The position numbers were made by a program, and so were the translations under genes. The notes below the pieces were generated by a model. The model did no database searches. It was not told where the DNA came from and worked only from the letters and a program-made list of their open reading frames with translations. From the IMG/VR virus record IMGVR_UViG_3300024346_000069, positions 1-58,419 of that record: a DNA stretch of 58,419 nucleotides; one strand, 5' to 3'. The DNA comes from a virus. The stretch's first letter is position 1. Each line of letters begins with the position of its first letter. Below, one piece after another: positions 1-7,064 of the stretch.

Positions 1-31
1 CAAATGTCTTTAAGTATCTCATTTTATCTTT

Positions 32-550
32 TTATTTCTCATTTGTAGTTATTTCACCCTTAGCCTCAAGAAAAACTCTACGTACATTTTTTGGTTGAGC
101 AATTGACCATTGTGTTCTTCTAGCTCTATATAATCGAGTTTTAGCAATTCTACTAACTGTAACAGCATCACCTTGATTACCACCTAATACGTGATAAAAA
201 TCATTATCTTCACCCACATAGATGCCAACATGACCACCACCATCTCTTTTAAAAGTTAGTATATCACCAAGTTCTGGTTTATCAATAGGATTACCCCAAG
301 TGGCCCAGTTAAGAGCATATAGAGGATTCTTAACAACATCTTTACCAGCCATTTTAGCAACATATGCAATAAATAACCCACACCAAGGAATAGCATCATT
401 AGTATATACTTTTTGCAAACCTAATTCTTTAGCCCACCCCAATATAAGAGGATTATTTGCATTACCAACAGATTCTTTAGTTCCGAGTAGTTTAACTGCC
501 TCAACTAAGATCTTCGGTCCTGATTCTGATTTTAACCATTCATACGACAT
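32..550 (-). CDS. NlpC/P60-like cysteine peptidase, probable lysin
   Basis: 172 residues. The pattern fits the phage TIGR02594-type, NlpC/P60/CHAP-like peptidoglycan hydrolases: a nucleophile Cys at residue 57 in PWCGLF, followed by the small-residue helix IAYVAKMAG, then GDILTF and the catalytic His at about 107 in GGHVGIYVG, and a VLGGNQGD strand. Such enzymes cleave peptide bonds in peptidoglycan, either for lysis at the end of infection or for local wall opening by the virion. There is no signal peptide or membrane segment, so export would need a holin or the tail. A GH19 lysin lies at 53775-54506, so the phage carries two wall-degrading activities. The function as a cell-wall peptidase is well supported; its stage of use is inferred. 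Confidence 0.82.
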   Translation of the reverse strand: MSYEWLKSESGPKILVEAVKLLGTKESVGNANNPLILGWAKELGLQKVYTNDAIPWCGLFIAYVAKMAGKDVVKNPLYALNWATWGNPIDKPELGDILTFKRDGGGHVGIYVGEDNDFYHVLGGNQGDAVTVSRIAKTRLYRARRTQWSIAQPKNVRRVFLEAKGEITTNEK

Positions 551-566
551 TTTATTAAATTATTTT

Positions 567-794
567 TTAAAAGTGTTTTGATAATATAAAGTCAATAGCC
601 TTTATTTCTTTATCAAAATTTATTATATCATCTTTATTAGATGATGTGTCTTTTAGTTTTTTAAAATGAGATCTTCTATCTAAATGATAGTCTAAGGAAT
701 AGGGTTTAAATTTATTTTTAACATATTCTTTGTATGTTTCGGTGTGTATAAATTCCAATTCTTTAAATTTTTCAAATAGTTTTAAATACTCCAT
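567..794 (-). CDS. Small protein with capsid-leader-like N-terminus
   Basis: 75 residues, no recognised domain. It starts MEYLKLFEKFKELEF, which matches the short N-terminal leader (M-[KR]-x-[LIV]-K-x-F-E-x-[FY]) found on about ten other proteins in this window. The rest is charged and predicted helical. By analogy with T4 internal proteins I infer that the leader directs it into the prohead. A TTAATATATA-type late element lies only 3 bases upstream of the ATG (798-808), so the message may be leaderless. Unknown function. Confidence 0.65.
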   Translation of the reverse strand: MEYLKLFEKFKELEFIHTETYKEYVKNKFKPYSLDYHLDRRSHFKKLKDTSSNKDDIINFDKEIKAIDFILSKHF

Positions 795-797
795 ATA

Positions 798-808
798 CTA
801 TATATTAA
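798..808 (-). promoter_or_regulatory. Late-type promoter element, gene 567-794
   Basis: On the minus strand this reads TTAATATATAG, the recurrent late-type element. Its position 3 bases before the ATG places the expected start of transcription at or next to the start codon. Confidence 0.5.
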
Positions 809-811
809 AAC

Positions 812-845
812 AAAAAACCCATCATTTTACAGATGGGTTTTTTAT
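812..845. terminator. Bidirectional hairpin terminator
   Basis: A-run, stem AACCCATC / GATGGGTT around an 8-base loop, then T-run. It follows the minus-strand gene 860-1486 and lies just before the promoter of gene 567-794, so it separates the two units. Confidence 0.85.
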
Positions 846-859
846 ATTTTAATTTTTAA

Positions 860-1486
860 TTATGCTGGTAATTCTTCTTCATTTTCCTCACCTTCTTCAT
901 CTTCTTGACCTTGTGCTTGACCTTGTGGTTGAGCTTGACCTTGTGCTTGTGGTTGAGCTTGACCTTGTGATTGTGGTTGACCTTGTGATTGTGGTTGAGC
1001 TTGTGGTTGAGCTTGTGGCTCTTCAAATTCACCTTCTTGTGCTTGACCTTGTGGTTGAGCTTGTGGTTGAGCTTGTGGTTGAGCTTGTGGTTGAGCCTGA
1101 GGTTGAGCTTGTGGTTCAGATTGAGTATCAACTTGAACTTGACCACCTTGAACTTGTCCCTGAGCTTGTCCTTGAGCACCACCCATAAGTGCATTTCCTG
1201 GGATTTTTTCTAAATCTAAACCAGTTAAAGTAATATATTTTAATAATTCTTCAGCTATTTCAACATCTCCAAAAAATTGACGAAGATTTTTTCCAGTCGA
1301 ATCTTTAACTTTCTTAACATAAGAATTAATAAGCGATTGAGGAATATCAACCATAGATCTAACTTTATAAGTATCACCTACTTGTAAAACAGATTCTTTA
1401 ATAGCATCAATAAGAGCATTTTCATTAACTTTTGATAATTCAACTTTTAAACTCTTATATGATTCAAATGTTCTAACGTATTTCAT
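860..1486 (-). CDS. Leader-bearing protein with Gln/Pro/Ala repeat tail
   Basis: 208 residues. The N-terminus MKYVRTFESYKSLKVELSKV carries the shared capsid-leader motif. Residues about 10-100 look like a small globular helical domain (GDTYKVRSMVDIPQ, NSYVKKVKDSTGKNLRQFF). From about residue 104 to 190 the protein is a tandem low-complexity tail built of PQAQ, GQAQ and PQSQGQ units, ending in a very acidic stretch (EDEEGEENEEELPA). The leader suggests a prohead core or internal head protein; a repetitive flexible tail with an acidic end would fit scaffold-like or DNA-contacting roles, but this is inference. A late-type promoter with a 24-base leader is upstream and a terminator directly downstream. 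The long open frames in other phases here are by-products of the 12-base repeat. Confidence 0.8.
   Translation of the reverse strand: MKYVRTFESYKSLKVELSKVNENALIDAIKESVLQVGDTYKVRSMVDIPQSLINSYVKKVKDSTGKNLRQFFGDVEIAEELLKYITLTGLDLEKIPGNALMGGAQGQAQGQVQGGQVQVDTQSEPQAQPQAQPQAQPQAQPQAQPQGQAQEGEFEEPQAQPQAQPQSQGQPQSQGQAQPQAQGQAQPQGQAQGQEDEEGEENEEELPA
895..1165. repeat. Tandem 12-bp and related repeats encoding PQAQ units
   Basis: Imperfect copies of GCTTGTGGTTGA and close variants run through the 3' part of gene 860-1486. The units code in frame for Gln-Ala-Gln-Pro type repeats, so changes in copy number would lengthen or shorten the tail without breaking the frame. Confidence 0.85.
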
Positions 1487-1510
1487 ATTTATTTTAATTT
1501 TTTTTATAGA

Positions 1511-1521
1511 GTATATATTAA
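1511..1521 (-). promoter_or_regulatory. Late-type promoter element, gene 860-1486
   Basis: Minus strand TTAATATATAC followed by TCTATAAAAAA. The same element plus downstream TCTATAAAAAA recurs before gene 30919-31245, another leader-bearing gene. Confidence 0.6.
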
Positions 1522-1546
1522 TAAAAAAATATCACTTTTTTCAATA

Positions 1547-2116
1547 TCACTCTTTTATTTTTATGTTGTTTTGAACACCAATTGTATCATTCATACATTC
1601 GCTCCAAACTTTTATATTATAATAAGGTCTAAATTTTAATAAACCCCATAAATATTTCTTCTCCCAGTCTTTATATAAAAATGTTGTAATATTATCATTA
1701 AACTCTTTTTTAGTAAATGATATAGAATCTGATTTTATATAACCACTCAAATTGTAACATTTCTCTTTTAAATTAAAAAATGATTTTTCACTCAAGCTAT
1801 CCTTTTTAATAATAGTACTAGTTATTAGAGTATCTTTAAAATCATATCTAGTTTCAATAACATTTGTTATAAACTTTGTTTTTATTTTTAACTCTTTAGC
1901 TAAAGAGTCATATTTTGGATATAATCTTTTTAACTCATTAACAGTTAAAATTTGTTGTCTATTTTTACTCTCTATCAAAGAGATCATATTATTATTATAC
2001 CTTATTCTATCTTCTCTCTCACTCTTATATAACTTAAATAAAAAGAAAATAGCGACCATCATGATTACAATAGTAGAAATCAAAAATGTATTTAATTTAT
2101 TAAACAACATAAACAT
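1547..2116 (-). CDS. Single-span membrane protein, possible i-spanin
   Basis: 189 residues with an N-terminal hydrophobic segment (about residues 9-29, LNTFLISTIVIMMVAIFFLF) followed by a basic and then charged, helical region (SEREDRIRYNNNMISLIESKNRQ) and a polar C-terminal half. An inner-membrane anchor followed by a periplasmic coiled coil is the layout of phage i-spanins (Rz type), and the gene is in the region of a lysin. No overlapping outer-membrane lipoprotein (Rz1) with a lipobox was found, so this is a suggestion and not an assignment. It could equally be a membrane protein of unknown use. Confidence 0.6.
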   Translation of the reverse strand: MFMLFNKLNTFLISTIVIMMVAIFFLFKLYKSEREDRIRYNNNMISLIESKNRQQILTVNELKRLYPKYDSLAKELKIKTKFITNVIETRYDFKDTLITSTIIKKDSLSEKSFFNLKEKCYNLSGYIKSDSISFTKKEFNDNITTFLYKDWEKKYLWGLLKFRPYYNIKVWSECMNDTIGVQNNIKIKE

Positions 2117-2146
2117 TAATTATTTTTTTTATATATAAAAATATAT

Positions 2147-2154
2147 TATCTTTG
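2147..2154 (+). promoter_or_regulatory. Host-type promoter (TAnnTTTG) for HAD/clpS unit
   Basis: TATCTTTG matches the Bacteroidota -7 element TAnnTTTG, 4 bases before the ATG of gene 2159-2677. The -33 position reads TTTT instead of TTTG, a partial match. Confidence 0.5.
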
Positions 2155-2158
2155 CTAT

Positions 2159-2677
2159 ATGAAATATAAAAAATTAATATCATTCGATTTTGATAAAACT
2201 CTATTTAACACACCTGAACCAGAATTAGGCAAAGATATTTTTTTAGAAAAAACTGGTAATCAATGGCCACATAGAGGATGGTGGGGTAAACCAGAGACAC
2301 TAGATATGAATATCTTTGATATACCATTAAACGAATGGGTTTACTCAAAATATGTAGAATTTTTAGAAGAAGAGGAAAACTTTATGATATTAGCTACGGG
2401 TCGTTTAAAAAAAGTAGATGGAATGGCAGATAATGTTAATAAAATTTTAGACAAAAATAGCATAGAATTTGATGAAGTTCATCTAAATTGGGGAGGAGAT
2501 ACTTTAAAGTTTAAATTAAAACTTTTTGAACAAAAAATTCAACATTTAGGAGTAGAAGAGTTTATAATGTTAGATGATCGCCAAGAGCACCTGGTCGAAT
2601 TTGAAGATTGGGCAAAGAAACAGAATATTAAAGTAACAATTATAGATGTTATAAATAAAACAGAGAAAACATTCTAA
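2159..2677 (+). CDS. HAD-family protein, Swiss-Army-Knife RNA-repair type
   Basis: 172 residues. HAD motif I is SFDFDKTLFNTP (Asp10, Asp12), motif II the Thr of LATGR, and motif IV MLDDRQEHL. The layout, with TLFNTP after motif I, a WWGKPETL stretch, ATGR and an H-L-N-W-G-G segment, fits the HAD domain found in Swiss-Army-Knife RNA repair proteins (PF10307-like), a phosphatase-like domain. The substrate is unknown; an end-healing role on RNA or nucleotides is a possibility from the family only. It is followed 38 bases later by clpS and both are probably transcribed from the host-type promoter just upstream. Confidence 0.75.
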   Translation: MKYKKLISFDFDKTLFNTPEPELGKDIFLEKTGNQWPHRGWWGKPETLDMNIFDIPLNEWVYSKYVEFLEEEENFMILATGRLKKVDGMADNVNKILDKNSIEFDEVHLNWGGDTLKFKLKLFEQKIQHLGVEEFIMLDDRQEHLVEFEDWAKKQNIKVTIIDVINKTEKTF

Positions 2678-2715
2678 TAAAAGAAATATATAATAATATA
2701 TAAAAATAAAAAGCT

Positions 2716-2994
2716 ATGGCAAAAACAAAAGAACAAGTAGAATCTCAAGTAGAAGAGATACTTTCAAAACCATATAGATTAGATTTACATAACGATGATT
2801 TTAATAGTTTCGATTGGGTAATTACATGTTTGATGAAAATTTGCAAACACGAATACGAACAAGCTAATCAATGTGCGTTTATCGTACACCACAATGGTGT
2901 TTGTGATGTTAAATATGGAGATTATGACACTATTTCCGAAATGAAAAGTAAATTACAAAATGCTGGTCTTTCAGTAACAATGGAAGCTAATTAG
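2716..2994 (+). CDS. clpS: ClpS adaptor of the Clp protease
   Basis: 92 residues, about the normal length of the family. The N-degron pocket motif is present: LHNDDFNSFDWVI (Asn26, Asp27, Asp28), then the CKHEYEQAEQ-like helix (CKHEYEQANQCAF) and the His of IVHHNG (about 58), and the terminal G-L-S-V-T-M-E strand. ClpS docks on ClpA/ClpC and delivers proteins with destabilising N-terminal residues to ClpP. The gatekeeper position (Met40 in E. coli) is Phe32 within FD, as is usual for Bacteroidota ClpS, which points to capture from the host. In infection it could redirect host proteolysis. It forms a short unit with the HAD gene, ending in the terminator at 3001-3031. Confidence 0.92.
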   Translation: MAKTKEQVESQVEEILSKPYRLDLHNDDFNSFDWVITCLMKICKHEYEQANQCAFIVHHNGVCDVKYGDYDTISEMKSKLQNAGLSVTMEAN

Positions 2995-3000
2995 TTATAA

Positions 3001-3031
3001 AAAAAAGTCACTCTATTGAGTGACTTTTTAT
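3001..3031. terminator. Bidirectional terminator between clpS and terL
   Basis: Stem AAGTCACTC / GAGTGACTT with a TATT loop, flanked by an A-run and a T-run. Serves the converging genes clpS (+) and the C-terminal terminase gene (-). Confidence 0.88.
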
Positions 3032-3034
3032 TTA

Positions 3035-5263
3035 TTATTTATTCTGTCCAAACCAATTAATATTATTATTCCAATTTGGTTTTGGTCTATTCATGAATTG
3101 TCTCCTAGCTCTTAAAATTTGACCATAATCTAAACTCTCAACAAAGTCGGATTCATTCATACATTTATTAATATAATCCATAAATGTTTTATCATTATTT
3201 CCAAAATCTTCTACAAACTCTTTAAATTCTGGTTTACTAAAAATACTAGTCATGTTTACAAGTGTCATCACCGTATCATCATTACCACTACCATCAGCAG
3301 CATATCTAATATTACCAGAAGAAGTGACATGTTTAACAAAAGTAGTTATTTCTCTAGCATTATCCTCATTTGTTATAAATATACCACCTGTTTGCATTAA
3401 ATCTTGATAATCTTTAACCATCATATTTTTATTATCACCAACTTTTAATCCTATCTTCTCCTCATTTGAATCTATTCTATGTTTATATCTGACAAAAACA
3501 GATGAACCATAATTATTATTACCATCAAATACATGTGGCATCTCTGCTAATAAAGTGTTACCATAATTATTTAATTCCAATACCACCTTAACATTTTCTG
3601 GATTAAAGTATTCAAAAACTATTAAATATAATAACTCAGCCAATTGTTTAACCGAAATAAAGTTATTTCTATAAATTCCGATTTGTTCTAACCTAAAAAA
3701 ATCGACTATTGATTTATATTTAAATCTTTGTTCTTCAATTAGTTCAATAGGCTTCTTAGAAACTTTAAATATGTTAATGATTGAATAATCCTGACCAAGT
3801 CCCTCTGATATATCGACCGATATTACAATTTTATAATCTTTTCGATTGATCGGAATATAAGTATCATCACAATCAATCCATTTTAAATCACCATAGTTGA
3901 ATTTTAATCTCTTAAACTCATCCAATTCTTCATAGATATAATTCTTTTTAGATTTTAATATCTCATCTATTATTTCTTCTGATAATAAGGATCTACTTCC
4001 ATTTATAAATCTTAAATCATATTCCTGATTAAAAGCATCTTCACCGCCAATATCTTTGACAGCCTCATCCTTCCATGTCGTTATTTCTGATATAGCCAAT
4101 ATGGAATTCCACCTACCATCTTTATCTTCAAATTGTAAACTCTTAACATCTTCTTGAGAACATTTATCATTATTATAAATATGTATAACATCCTTTTGTT
4201 GATCTAAATTAAAACTCATATCAACTTTTGTAACATCACCCCAATTCTCTTTAACCAAATTAAAAATATAATCAGGCTTAACTCCAAACTCATACATTTT
4301 ATGAGCATTTAATCTTATATAAGTAACAAAACGACCAGGAACTTGATACCAATAAACTCTCATAGGTTTATAGTTGTTTCTCTGTGGATCACCATCCGGT
4401 CTTTCAGCATCTGTTAATAACTTATGAAATAAATTCATACCATTTGGTGTGGATGTTATAATAATTTTAGAGTTTTGAACAGCTGATACGGTTGGAAAAG
4501 CAGCAGTATAGTAAGGCTCTATAATATTAGATGGAATATGCGCAAACTCATCTAAGTAAAGTAAATCAATAGTAAATCCGATTGCCGGTGTCTTTGTTCT
4601 TGCTGACGTTTTAATTCTACACCCATTTTCAAATGTTAATGATTTTTGATTCCATGTTTTAACACCCGGTTTTAAAAAGAATGGGAGTAGAGTATAAATT
4701 GATTTTACTTTATCAACAATCTCAACAGCAGTATCACCTTTATTGGCAACGATCATGACGTTTTTATCATTATTGAAAAGTATAGTATGTAATATGAAAA
4801 TTGCAGATGATACAGTATTATGTGATAATATACCATTTGTATAAAATCGATGATCTGGATGATCCACAGTCATATCAAACATGGATGATTTAAACCTCTT
4901 CAATTTGATCATCATAACTCTTTGTAAACCAGATTGAGTCTGTATATAATCACCAACTTTTAAATCCTTTACAAAAACCTCATCAAAATTATGATTAAAC
5001 ACAATATGATTATCAGCACAATATAAATCAAAATCTTTAGTTTTTAAATACCAATGTCTATATGGTTGTGTTACATGAATATCAGTAACTGGTTGAAATC
5101 CAGAATCAGTCATAACTCTTAAATTATCAACTGATATAGTATTAATTATTTTTTTATTTATATCATTCTCATCTAATTTCAATTTTCTATATTCAATTAA
5201 TTCAATTAATTCAATTAATTTATATAAAATTGATATTATTGTTATTTTAAAAAATTTAAACAT
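3035..5263 (-). CDS. terL: Large terminase, C-terminal part with C-intein
   Basis: 742 residues. Residues 1-149 are a C-terminal split-intein half: a head rich in I, L, E and K, then VMTDSGFQPVTDI, a block-B-like DLYCADNH, LKVGDYI, block F (VDHPDHRFYTNGI) and the terminal LSHN. Splicing after Asn149 leaves Thr150 as the +1 residue, which supplies the T of the Walker A motif GKT. The C-extein (150-742) has Walker B (LLYLDEF), the coupling motif (IIITSTPNG) and an RNase H-like nuclease with VISVDIS, VVLELNN and GNDDT. Together with 6281-6811 it gives a spliced terminase of about 714 residues that packages DNA by ATP hydrolysis. The ATG overlaps the end of the endonuclease gene by 8 bases, so translation may be coupled. 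Confidence 0.93.
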   Translation of the reverse strand: MFKFFKITIISILYKLIELIELIEYRKLKLDENDINKKIINTISVDNLRVMTDSGFQPVTDIHVTQPYRHWYLKTKDFDLYCADNHIVFNHNFDEVFVKDLKVGDYIQTQSGLQRVMMIKLKRFKSSMFDMTVDHPDHRFYTNGILSHNTVSSAIFILHTILFNNDKNVMIVANKGDTAVEIVDKVKSIYTLLPFFLKPGVKTWNQKSLTFENGCRIKTSARTKTPAIGFTIDLLYLDEFAHIPSNIIEPYYTAAFPTVSAVQNSKIIITSTPNGMNLFHKLLTDAERPDGDPQRNNYKPMRVYWYQVPGRFVTYIRLNAHKMYEFGVKPDYIFNLVKENWGDVTKVDMSFNLDQQKDVIHIYNNDKCSQEDVKSLQFEDKDGRWNSILAISEITTWKDEAVKDIGGEDAFNQEYDLRFINGSRSLLSEEIIDEILKSKKNYIYEELDEFKRLKFNYGDLKWIDCDDTYIPINRKDYKIVISVDISEGLGQDYSIINIFKVSKKPIELIEEQRFKYKSIVDFFRLEQIGIYRNNFISVKQLAELLYLIVFEYFNPENVKVVLELNNYGNTLLAEMPHVFDGNNNYGSSVFVRYKHRIDSNEEKIGLKVGDNKNMMVKDYQDLMQTGGIFITNEDNAREITTFVKHVTSSGNIRYAADGSGNDDTVMTLVNMTSIFSKPEFKEFVEDFGNNDKTFMDYINKCMNESDFVESLDYGQILRARRQFMNRPKPNWNNNINWFGQNK
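5198..5222. repeat. Triple 9-bp repeat in the C-intein head
   Basis: About three copies of AATTCAATT-type sequence in a row. They encode the LIELIELIEY stretch near the start of the C-intein, so slippage would change the length of this head helix in 3-residue steps. Confidence 0.7.
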
Positions 5264-6224
5264 TTTTATTTTTAATTTTTATTATATAATTTACTAATCG
5301 AAGCACAATCAGTTCTTTATTTTTAATATAATCTGATTCCGAAACATGTAAAACACTATAACCAGAATTAACAATATCGAGATCTCTTTTAATTTCTCTT
5401 CTTTTATTTTCTGGAGTATTTCTGTGATAATATGTACCGTCAAATTCTATTATCAACTTTAGACTTGGTATAAAAAAGTCGGGAAGTATATATGATTTTT
5501 CTAACTTAAGCCTATACTCATAATTTCTATTTTCGTTGTGAATATTATTATCTTTATCCAATCTAGCAAAATAAACTTTATCATAAAATCCAATACTCTT
5601 TAACTCTTCATAAAGAGATATAAATAACTCCTGACTTATTTTACTATAATTAACTTTTTTATAACTATTTAACCATTTTCTCTGTCTTTCCATCCAAATA
5701 AAATTACCCTTTTCCTCACCCCACTTCTCAATACACTTTTCTAATGTGAATGTCCTCTGTCTATCACTTAACATAATTTTAGACTCTTCCTCACTATATC
5801 CCCTATTTAAATAATATTGTATCGTTGTATCAGAAATCCTATCCTTTATTGATGTTTTAACAAATTCACTTATGTGATTTTCAACATTACAAACACCTCT
5901 ATAATTTATAAACTCTTTTGAAAAAGGACTTCTACTCTTTCTTTCAATTTCCGTTGTATTATCTTTGTGATTTGGATTCTTATTACCTTTTATTTTTTCT
6001 GAAAACATCTTTTTATATTTCTCATCCTTCATATGCTTACCACTATTAATTGTAGTTTTTTTTAAATCAGACAAAGCCATTATTGGTGCCCCAGGATAAA
6101 GTTTTTTATATTCTTCAGTTGTCATATTATTATGTGCGAATTTTAAATGTTTTCCATATACTCTTTTACATTGCTCACCACATATTCTACAAGTTACCGT
6201 TTCATTATTATCATTAATTATCAT
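5256..6224 (-). CDS. Homing endonuclease, C2H2 finger plus Vsr-like nuclease
   Basis: 322 residues. The N-terminus holds a C2H2-type finger (Cys12, Cys15, His26, His31) followed by MTTEEYKKLYPGAP, the Ros/MucR-like region common in phage homing endonucleases. The C-terminal quarter has the Vsr/EDxHD nuclease core IIEFDGTYYH (about 257-266) followed by a lysine/arginine-rich helix and GYSVLHVSESDY. It sits between the two terminase halves, the fractured-gene arrangement known for split inteins in environmental phage sequences, where a Vsr-like endonuclease spreads the broken allele. It has its own late-type element upstream (6245-6254). It probably cuts the intact terminase allele at or near the P-loop codons; the target is inferred. 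Confidence 0.88.
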   Translation of the reverse strand: MIINDNNETVTCRICGEQCKRVYGKHLKFAHNNMTTEEYKKLYPGAPIMALSDLKKTTINSGKHMKDEKYKKMFSEKIKGNKNPNHKDNTTEIERKSRSPFSKEFINYRGVCNVENHISEFVKTSIKDRISDTTIQYYLNRGYSEEESKIMLSDRQRTFTLEKCIEKWGEEKGNFIWMERQRKWLNSYKKVNYSKISQELFISLYEELKSIGFYDKVYFARLDKDNNIHNENRNYEYRLKLEKSYILPDFFIPSLKLIIEFDGTYYHRNTPENKRREIKRDLDIVNSGYSVLHVSESDYIKNKELIVLRLVNYIIKIKNKNV

Positions 6225-6244
6225 AAATAAAATTTATTTTTATT

Positions 6245-6254
6245 TATATATTAA
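6245..6254 (-). promoter_or_regulatory. Late-type promoter element for the endonuclease
   Basis: Exact TTAATATATA on the minus strand, 20 bases before the endonuclease ATG and inside the short gap between the two halves of the fractured gene. Confidence 0.55.
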
Positions 6255-6280
6255 GTATTTACGGCTTCCCAACAAATCGG

Positions 6281-6811
6281 TTATATGTTTTCAATATAGA
6301 ATATAAAATCATATAACTTTATCTTTATTTTTTCAAGAAGTGTTAAACTTCTTTCTTTAGAAATCATATAATAATATAGTTTACCAACTCTTATATCTAT
6401 TATTTGATTATCTCTTTCAATACTACAAAGAGTATTGAATGTAAAACACTTACCCACCTGTCTACTAGCCATTAAGATATTAAATCTATTTTGAACAAAA
6501 TTATCTAATATTTCTTCTTGATAATCACGTAGTCTAATTTCACCAACACTACCGTCCTCTCTTTTAGTTTTACAATATTGTTCAGTAAAGTAGTGTATAT
6601 CAATAGCACATCTAATATACTCCTGTTGCTCATCAGGACTCATTCTAAATGAAACACCAGATCTTTTAATACCAACTTCTCCCTTCAACCAGGGATTTTG
6701 ATATCTTTTAAGAACAATACCATCATTTATCTTATCAGTAGCTTCATCAACGAGTTTAGTCGTAAAGACCATTTGTCTTTCTTCTTCTTCATCGTGCTTT
6801 TGTTTTGCCAT
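6281..6811 (-). CDS. terL: Large terminase, N-terminal part with N-intein
   Basis: 176 residues. Residues 1-121 are the N-extein: an acidic start, WLKGEVGIKR, then a T4 gp17-like region (LRDYQEEILDNF) and the first part of Walker A, MASRQVGK. The intein begins at Cys122 (CFTFNTLCSIE), so the break lies exactly within the P-loop. The N-intein is only 55 residues and lacks the block-B TxxH motif, which lies in the other half; the split is therefore atypically close to the N-terminus, as in the terminase intein AceL-TerL. Its end is lysine-rich (LEKIKIKL), which could pair with the C-intein head. Without trans-splicing this protein has no ATPase site. Confidence 0.93.
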   Translation of the reverse strand: MAKQKHDEEEERQMVFTTKLVDEATDKINDGIVLKRYQNPWLKGEVGIKRSGVSFRMSPDEQQEYIRCAIDIHYFTEQYCKTKREDGSVGEIRLRDYQEEILDNFVQNRFNILMASRQVGKCFTFNTLCSIERDNQIIDIRVGKLYYYMISKERSLTLLEKIKIKLYDFIFYIENI

Positions 6812-6830
6812 TTTTCTGACTTTTTATTTA

Positions 6831-6840
6831 TATATATTAA
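6831..6840 (-). promoter_or_regulatory. Late-type promoter element for terL N-part
   Basis: TTAATATATA on the minus strand, 19 bases before the ATG. It lies about 35 bases from the opposite-strand element of the RHH/terS unit, making a compact divergent promoter region. Confidence 0.6.
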
Positions 6841-6874
6841 ATAGAAAAAGTGGAAAAAATACATTTTTTACAAC

Positions 6875-6883
6875 TAATATATA
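6875..6883 (+). promoter_or_regulatory. Late-type promoter element for RHH gene
   Basis: CTAATATATAC ends 4 bases before the ATG of the RHH gene at 6888, suggesting a very short or absent 5' leader. Confidence 0.5.
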
Positions 6884-6887
6884 CATT

Positions 6888-7064
6888 ATGAAAAGGGGAA
6901 TAAAAAAAGTTAAGGTTGGATTTTCTGTTGATATAGAAACTTATAATCAATTTGAAAGTTATTGTAATGATAATTATATAAATAAGTCAAAATTAATGGA
7001 TAAAATTATCAAAGACTTTTTAGAAAAAGAAAAAATAAATAATAAAGATGTCGAAATCAGATAA
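6888..7064 (+). CDS. Ribbon-helix-helix DNA-binding protein
   Basis: 58 residues, MKRGIKKVKVGFSVDIETYN to the end NNKDVEIR. A basic start, a beta strand (KVKVGFSV), then two helices (DIETYNQFESYCNDN and NKSKLMDKIIKDFLEKEK) is the classic Arc/CopG/MetJ ribbon-helix-helix pattern. Such proteins bind operator DNA as dimers. It overlaps the start of the probable small terminase gene by 17 bases, so the two are translated as a coupled pair. It may regulate the divergent terminase promoters directly upstream; that is inference. Confidence 0.75.
   Translation: MKRGIKKVKVGFSVDIETYNQFESYCNDNYINKSKLMDKIIKDFLEKEKINNKDVEIR

Noticed and set aside
856-1213. Long open frames on both strands through the repeat region
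   Set aside because: They result from the 12-base repeat, which leaves several phases open. Their translations are near-periodic (HKLNHKLN, LVVELVVE), while the minus-strand frame with the leader and a normal N-terminus is the real gene.
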